From: Trebouxia sp. TZW2008
Lineage: Eukaryota > Chlorophyta > Trebouxiophyceae > Trebouxiales > Trebouxiaceae
Assembly (NCBI GenBank): GCA_002118135.1
Contig: BDIU01000462.1
Coordinates: 20,706 to 84,705 of the forward strand
Length of the DNA stretch: 64,000 bases
Direction of reading: 5' to 3'
Each line of letters opens with the position of its first letter. Position 1 is the stretch's first letter. Under the pieces are notes generated by a model, which did no database searches, was not told the DNA's origin, and saw nothing but the letters and a program-made list of their open reading frames with translations. Positions 58,011-64,000 of the stretch are shown piece after piece. Made by a program: the position numbers and the translations under genes.

Positions 58011-61000
58011 ATGCGGAGTGTGAGCACCAGCATTCGATCTCGCAAGGCAAACCTGTTATCGGGCCAGCCGAGCAACAGCGACCTGCTTCAGAAGGAAAGT
58101 CAACTCGTTTTTGCAAAGCAATACAGCAACTGAACTTTCTGAAGAACTCAGCCTGGACTGCAGGCTGATCAGCTTTCAAACTTTGTCAAACAGCAGCAAA
58201 GACGGACGGCATTGCATACTGCCAAGCAACAGTGGCTGTTGACAGCTTCGGATCTGGACACACTAAGGTAAGTGCAGTTCACGGCACATCAAGCTGCACA
58301 GCAGCAGCAAGCCTGAGCAATCTCGAAACAGTCATCATGAATGTTTGCTTCGGCAGGGCTGAGGTTGAAGCAAACCTCCTTGCATCAGTTGCAAGTCTGT
58401 CAGCTTGTGAGACAGCTGATGGACCCGGCAGCCACACTCAGCTGCTCATATATAGACAAGAATGGCATGAGCTTCAGCACGATCTCCTCTCCAAGGTCAG
58501 CTTGCGTCCAACTGCTCCATGGCACAACATCTGTAGTGGGTGTGACTACAGAAGCTTGCTTACCAGCTTACCAGATCTGTGTTGCAGGCTATGTACAGCA
58601 AGCATGAAAGCCATGTCAAGACTTGCAGTGCTGCACCAGCAACAGGCAATGACTGTCTCGACCATACCACTGCAGCTTTGCAGCACTTAGACAGCAGCTA
58701 TGCAGCCTTGCATGCAGAGCTAGTTGCTGAATGGCCTTCAGCTTTGGACAGCCTGGCTGAGCGGAGCAATTTGCAGGACTTACAAGGTGCACTACGCGGG
58801 AACAACAACTTGCTTTGACAGATATGCAGCAGTGCCTTGGATCTGAGTGTCTGCTCATGCAGATGATTTGCAGTTATTGTGCAAGCAGCACCAAGTTGCT
58901 TCAGCCATTGTCATACAAAGCTTGGAGCTGTCAGCAGCAGGTTTGATACATAGCTTTCGGCAGCGCATCCAGGATTGTGCATGGGATCAGCCTGCTCCAT
59001 CTCAGGGGTAAGGTTTGCCAAGACAGGCTGCATACGCCTGGTCATGCTTCACTGCTCAGATTTGCTCAAGCCAAGATGGGGCTGCTTATGCCTGGTGTTC
59101 ATTGCTCATACATTCTTCTCTAGATCAATGTTAGCAGCACCGCTCACCTTCAGCAATGTTGCAGACAGCGACTGGGGGATAAAACTTGCAAACAGCAGTC
59201 GCAATGGTCGCAAGAGGAGATCAGCCTGCTGCTGCAGATGAGCAAGCAATTCAAAGCAGATCAGTCGGCAAACAGCAAGCAGAGCATGTATCTACAGATG
59301 CAGACAATGCTGCCAGGAAAGAGCATTGCTGCCATTACTGAACAGCACAGACGGTGGGTCTCATCCCCAAAAGTACGCGGTCTTCTGGATGTGACAGTCT
59401 GATGTGAAACATGGCGCACCTAACAATGCGCAAGTGGCATGTTACAGCTCCTGAAGCTTCCAGCTGTTGCAGCTTTGTTAGAAGCATACATGCAATACAG
59501 CAAAGATTTTCACAGACACAGTCAGTCGATGTTACAGTGCACTGGCAGACAAGGAGCTGCATACAGGTGTTATGAATGCTGCAGATACACAGAGAAGCAG
59601 TCTTTGGACGGCCGCAACAGCAGCTTGTATGCTGCGTGGTGCAAGACTTGCAAGGCAAGTCGCACTCGTCCCAAATGTAGAGTACTGATGCTGTTGCTGG
59701 CAACAACTATCTGCCTGTGTTGATATCGCAAGCATCACCTACTGGTACACCACTGCACTTGCAATGAGCGTCATGCTGTCAACGCCTGCAGGCATTCTTG
59801 GAAGATGCCAAGACGCAGCTTGTACAGTCAGTCACACAGCAGGCTGCTGTTGCCCAAGCTGCTGCTGATAAGTATGGCATGCTGCTCTTATTTGTGCAGA
59901 CGCTTCTGCACATCTACTGCTCAGCCATGTTGCAAGAGCTGGTCATCTATGTGCAATAACACAGGTAACTTTGCAGCACTTATATTTGTGCATGCTGTTC
60001 AGGGTCAAATGCCTGTCAGTGCAGCAGGAGCTGCACAGTAAGCTGCAAGTGTTGCGGTGCAACAAGTATGTGCAAGATGAAATTGATGCGATGCAATCAG
60101 ATGCCAGGGCCAAGGTATGGCACAGCAGTCTTGGTCTGTCAGACATGGATTTGCAATATGCTGGTGAGTCAGCACACATGTATTGGAGTACAAGTACTGC
60201 ATGCAATGTCACGTATGGTCATGCAGGCATTGGCTGAGCAGCAGGCAGAAGATTTCAGACAGCACCAATGCCGCATGCAACATGACAAACAACAGCTTGC
60301 AGTATATTGGGAGGCTCAAGAAGCTGCAAGGGCTGAGGCGCAAGCAGTTGCTGCTGCGCAGGCCAGAGATGATGCGATACAGGTGCGTTGGCCTCTCGCT
60401 GTGTATGTGATCAATCTCTTGCGAAGTATCACGCTTGTGGGAAACTACTAGTAAAAATGTCTCTTGACAAGTGTTTCTGAATTTGGCAGGCCAGAGTTCA
60501 AGCGCAGAAGAATGTTGAGAGAACATGCTATAGACGAGCGGAAAGTCTTGAGAAGCATCGTCTCAAAGCAGTCAAGGTGCTGCAACTGGAAGATGAGGAG
60601 CGTCAAAAGCAAGAACGCCTGGACAAGCTCAGGGCACAGGTGCAGTCATGTTCAGCTTACCTCAGGCTGAATAGCTGAGCTGCAGACATGTTATTCGGGT
60701 TTCTTGAGCCTGTTAGCTGTCAACCCGTGCTGCTCACTGCAATGAGTGTTGATTCATTGGGCATTGATACTTGAAAACAACCAGCTATCACAAAAACAGT
60801 CCACCATCACAAAGCAATCAACACTCCTTCTGTGGCTTGCCGCATATATGCCAAGCTTGATAACAAATGGCATGCAAGTGCTGCTGTCAAGGTGTCCTGG
60901 CAACCGTAGGTGGAGCCACATATTGATGCTGATCCAGAAAGGGTTCTGGCTGCAACAGTAGCGTCCTCAGCACAGCAATCAGCTGACATAGCTGCGTTTG

Positions 61001-61302
61001 CACCAGTGCATGGATACACAACCGAGACACTGCTGAAAGACAAGCGATTCAAGGTAAAGGCAGTATGAACTTTATGATCCTCACAAGCTCATGAAACACT
61101 GCTTTCAAGCAGCGTGCTTGGGGCTGATTGCAGCAGCATGCATGCCCTGTCATTGTTGAGACATTGTTGCCGTTTGTAGGTCCTGGAGGCTCTTAGACAA
61201 CAGAGCCTGCACAGCACAGGCTATGCCAAGCAAGCCTTGCTGTCTGTCCCATCAGTGACAGTCCCTAGGCGTGACACATTGCCCACTACTGCCCAGACCT
61301 GA
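58011..61302 (+). CDS. Coiled-coil protein, CCDC148-like
   Basis: A multi-exon gene whose later exons join cleanly: 60,227-60,382 (helical, Ala/Glu/Gln-rich); 60,490-60,639 (long coiled coil, RRAESLEKHRLKAVKVL); 60,910-61,053 (VEPHIDADPERVLAATVASS, TETLLKDKRF); 61,180-61,302 (LHSTGYAKQALLSVP, VPRRDTLPTT). The end matches the CCDC148 pattern of Asp-Pro-X-Arg, Leu-His-X-Thr-X-Tyr-Ala-Lys, then Pro-Arg-Lys/Arg-Asp. A block at about 59,180-59,350 (WSQEEISLLLQMSKQF, YLQMQTMLPGKSIAAI) matches the family's central segment. Further exons include 58,164-58,267 (FVKQQQRRTALHTAKQQW) and 60,003-60,114. ATG 58,011 (MRSVSTSIRSRKANLL) is the likely start, but the exon 1 donor is unclear. Function is poorly known; a centrosome or cilium link is only a guess. 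Confidence 0.8.
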
Positions 61303-61331
61303 TGACAGCATTTCGGCAGCCTTCAGTTGTT

Positions 61332-61991
61332 TTATGACCCATCTGCCTGAGAGGCATCTTGTGTGATTTGCTGCACCTGCTCCTCAACCTGCCGAAGCTG
61401 TATACAAACAAACCAAACGTCAAAAGCTGACATGCGGGTTGAGCAAGACTAAAATTAGCTTTGTACTCACTGTGTTCTGCCTTTTGCCTTGCTTCTCATC
61501 TAGACGTTTGAGCTGTGAGTCTAGCCTATCCAGCTCCCCTTTGATGAGGTCTAATCGTTTTTTGACATTTGATTTGGCCTCTAAAGGGTCTTGCTTGACC
61601 AGGATTGGTCCTATCAGCTTGAAGATATTTGAGTCCTCATCCAACAGGTCTAGCTCCTACAAGTGCCGTTGCAAGTCAGGCGTGAAAGCTGCGTGCAAAC
61701 AGATGTCTAGGGCTGTATGTGCTTAAACATCCGCAAGTCAACAACAGCGTGCAGTGTTTCAAGGTTGTGCTAACCTGCAGTACAAGCTGGTTTTCGTGTT
61801 CCTGCTGCAGAAAGGTCTGGCGTGCTGAATAATTTTTGCTAATGTCTGCAAGTCCGTACAAGTCGTAACAAAGGTCCAGGTGGACTGACAAAAATGAACA
61901 CGGTGCAGATGTGCTGACCTTGTTGTGCGTCTTTGAACGCAGCTGATTCCTGCTTGAAAGTGTTTTGCAACGACAATAGCTTTGCCTCCAT
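61332..61991 (-). CDS. PFDN6: Prefoldin subunit 6
   Basis: Beta-class subunit of the hexameric prefoldin co-chaperone, which hands nascent actin and tubulin to the CCT chaperonin (CCT1 is encoded in this window). Four exons join in phase: 61,991-61,919; 61,845-61,775; 61,656-61,471; 61,397-61,332, giving 131 residues, the usual size. The N-terminal helix is [17 protein letters not shown] with [15 protein letters not shown]. The beta-hairpin core is [20 protein letters not shown] with the family's Val-Lys-Gln. The C-terminal helix is [20 protein letters not shown]. The stop codon lies 29 bp from the CCDC148-like stop on the other strand, so the 3' UTRs must overlap. Confidence 0.97.
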
Positions 61992-62604
61992 ATGCTGAAC
62001 GTTTCAGAAGAGCTTGTTATCTGTGCGCTCTGCTGGCTTGGTTGCCTTTACTTGAGTGATCAGAAGAGATTGCCCTTAGGCTTCAAAGCGGCACGCCCTG
62101 CTGCCGAACGCAACTGATTCGCAGTGACGTCTGAGCTCAACAACGCTCACAAGCTGCGTACACGACAGCGCAAAGTTGGCACGAAATGCAGTTTTAAAGC
62201 ATGCACAGTGAGCACTGCAGTGAGGACATTTTGTCGGAAAACCTAATTGGCTCGCTCAATTGAGCATCCCTTTCCATTTTGATTTCTTGACCAGGCCTTG
62301 TTCACTTTGGCAGGCTGTTTCCTGCACGGCCAACAACGCCGCCTTCAAAAGAGCCTTCTACATATACATCGAGTTCGCGTCCTGTTCATGACATAGTAAA
62401 ACGTAAATTTGTCAGCGGGCGCCCAGAGACAGAGTACGGTCGTGTTCGAGAACCCTGCTGGATGTCTGACGTGCAGTTGCAGCAGGTGTCGTTGGCTTTT
62501 GCTGGCCTGGCTGGTGCTCGCAGCTGCAAAACCCTTTGCAAGGAAACTTCGTGATCTTGAGCTTGGTGAAGCTATGTTGCTAAACATCACTGGCTGGGCT
62601 GCAG
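61992..62604. promoter_or_regulatory. Divergent promoter PFDN6 / penta-EF-hand gene
   Basis: CpG-rich in 62,080-62,480. The first exon of the + gene should lie here. An ATG at 62,409 opens a frame with a hydrophobic segment (WLLLAWLVLAAAKPF), but its link to the EF-hand exons is not proven. Confidence 0.5.
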
Positions 62605-63357
62605 TGGTTTGCAGCAGTGGACACTGACAGAAGCGGCATGATTTCTGTCAATGAACTTCAGGAAGCACTGGTGCTTGGCAACTTGCATTTCAGCCTGGCA
62701 GTATGTGCGCAGATGATCAGGTCTGGACGCCCTGTTGACGCTTGACACCAAACATGCACACCATCTTCAGGGGCTGTGACACAATTGGTGCTTTTCTTGC
62801 AGACTGCATGACCAGTCCAACTCAGGCAGTGTAGACATGCAAGACTTCAGAGCTCTGCACAGATTCCTGGAGGAGATGAATCAGTCATTTCAGGCACATG
62901 ATGCAGACCGCAGTGGCAGTTTGAGCTCACAAGAAACACACTCTGCACTCACATCAGCAGGTCAGCAAGCAAAACAGACCTTTCACCAGGATTTCTCCTG
63001 GTTGCTGCTCTGAAGCAGCAGTCCTCAAATGCCTTTATGGACAAGGCTCCCGTCATGATGCCTAACAGCGTAGACTTCCTTTTTGTTTTCTTTCACCAGG
63101 ATGTTGCATGTCTCCACTTTTTTCTCATACTTAGTGCTGCTTGCGCAGGCTTTCGCCTGGAGGGACCTGCATTTGTGGAGATGATGAAGGCGTTTGACCC
63201 TGAGAGGAAAGGCCAAATCACATATGCCCCTTACATCGCCATGACCTTATTCCTTCGATGTGCAGCCAATGCATTCCAAGCCTTTGATTCAGGCAGAACT
63301 GGCCGTGTCAATCTGGACTTCTCGCAATTCATCTATGCAGCATCAAACTGCCGCTGA
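62605..63357 (+). CDS. Penta-EF-hand protein (sorcin/grancalcin/peflin-like), 5' end missing
   Basis: Three exons join in phase: 62,605-62,720; 62,803-62,960; 63,149-63,357. EF1: WFAAVDTDRSGMISVNELQE, a full calcium loop (D-T-D-R-S-G-M-I-S-V-N-E). EF2 is degenerate: HDQSNSGSVDMQDFRAL. EF3: FQAHDADRSGSLSSQETHSA. EF4 is degenerate: FDPERKGQITYAPYIAM. EF5: FDSGRTGRVNLDFSQFIYAA, the dimerisation hand. Five paired hands with this spacing define the PEF family. Such proteins bind membranes or partners such as ESCRT adaptors in a calcium-dependent way. The usual Gly/Pro-rich N-terminus was not located, so the start is unresolved. Divergent with PFDN6. Confidence 0.88.
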
Positions 63358-64000
63358 ACCCATGCAGCATTCACCCGACACAGCCGGCTTTGACCACATA
63401 GAATGGATGACTATATCCAGGAGGCTACTAATGATGGACAAGTAACGAACAGCCTTGCAGCCAGTTTGTCTGATGAGGGGGATCAGCCGAGATCAAGTTT
63501 TGCAAGCCTGTAGCACCCGTAGCAGAACATCAGCAGTATATGTGCTGAGTTTTGTAACAACTTTTGTGCAGAAGCCACACAGTCTGACTGGCTCCAATAC
63601 CTGCAGGCAACACCACGCTGCCCACTAGTGACTTTTGGTGGCAATTTGCAAAATATGCAGAAGCAAGACCTGCATCTACAGTGCAGACATTCAGACCAGC
63701 AGTACATGCATGATTGTGACTGCTACAATTGCAATTGCGCAAGCTACATGCCTGTTATCAGCAAAGTTGACATTGTCAGCAGTGTTGATTGCAGATGCAC
63801 TTCAGCTGACAAAGTAACATCAGGCAAATGAGCTATAGCTGCCAATGCCATAAGGCAACTGCTGCCCAGACAGGCAATTTTGATGCTCAGAACTCACGTC
63901 TTTGCCTGGCAGCAAGCTTTTTTGCTAAACTTTGTTAAGCAGTCTGTGTGCTTGCAGAATCAAGTAGATCGTTACATTGTTGCTGTACACCAGAACGCTG
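63358..64000. other. Right-edge intergenic sequence
   Basis: Only short open frames on both strands. No domain or element recognised. By the alternating gene order the 3' end of a minus-strand gene would be expected next. Confidence 0.5.

Noticed and set aside
62345..62590. Minus-strand 81-codon frame upstream of the PEF gene
   Set aside because: Lies in the CpG-rich promoter region and shows no domain or splice context.

Overview
This is a nuclear genome fragment from a eukaryote, most likely a green alga. The protein-coding genes are broken by many short GT-AG introns, with several GC-AG ones. They are housekeeping eukaryotic genes (CCT chaperonin, prefoldin, proteasome, APC/C, Rab escort protein, IWS1) next to a SWEET sugar transporter and an ABCG half-transporter. 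I cannot name the species. There is one assembly gap (2,932-3,216) and a 2-base gap (3,611-3,612).

Layout. 1-2,540: probable minus-strand gene running off the left edge, not recognised. 3,640-5,403: decayed DDE transposase with an intact AT-hook/acidic tail. 6,197-7,069: intronless SDR oxidoreductase (+). 16,116-7,892: APC4 (-). 16,705-22,449: CCT1/TCP-1 alpha (+). 26,312-23,030: IWS1 (-). 27,642-28,010: small hypothetical (+). 34,326-29,063: Rab escort protein (-). 34,691-35,796: oligoribonuclease REXO2 (+). 36,411-38,764: SWEET (+). 40,589-39,845: small type II membrane protein (-). 41,040-42,995: proteasome alpha5 (+). 53,685-43,913: ABCG half-transporter (-). 54,866-56,485: ZCCHC10-like zinc-knuckle protein (+). 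about 57,699-57,119: small hypothetical (-). 58,011-61,302: CCDC148-like coiled-coil protein (+). 61,991-61,332: prefoldin 6 (-). about 62,605-63,357: penta-EF-hand protein (+).

Gene order alternates almost perfectly between divergent pairs, which share one short CpG-rich promoter, and convergent pairs. Introns and 3' flanks look CpG-poor and rich in TG/CA/TGCA words, whereas the shared promoters are CpG-rich. This suggests germline cytosine methylation outside promoters.

The most striking feature is a recurrent pattern in APC4, CCT1, IWS1, the Rab escort gene, SWEET and ABCG. Tandem arrays (about 35-200 bp units, 2 to about 10 copies) sit on a splice junction and duplicate the exon edge with its intron flank. 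Each gene therefore carries rows of decoy or alternative exons and splice sites. A mariner/pogo-like TA-flanked MITE (three copies), a dispersed repeat with a (GAAT)n-like tail and a perfect 21-bp hairpin were also found.
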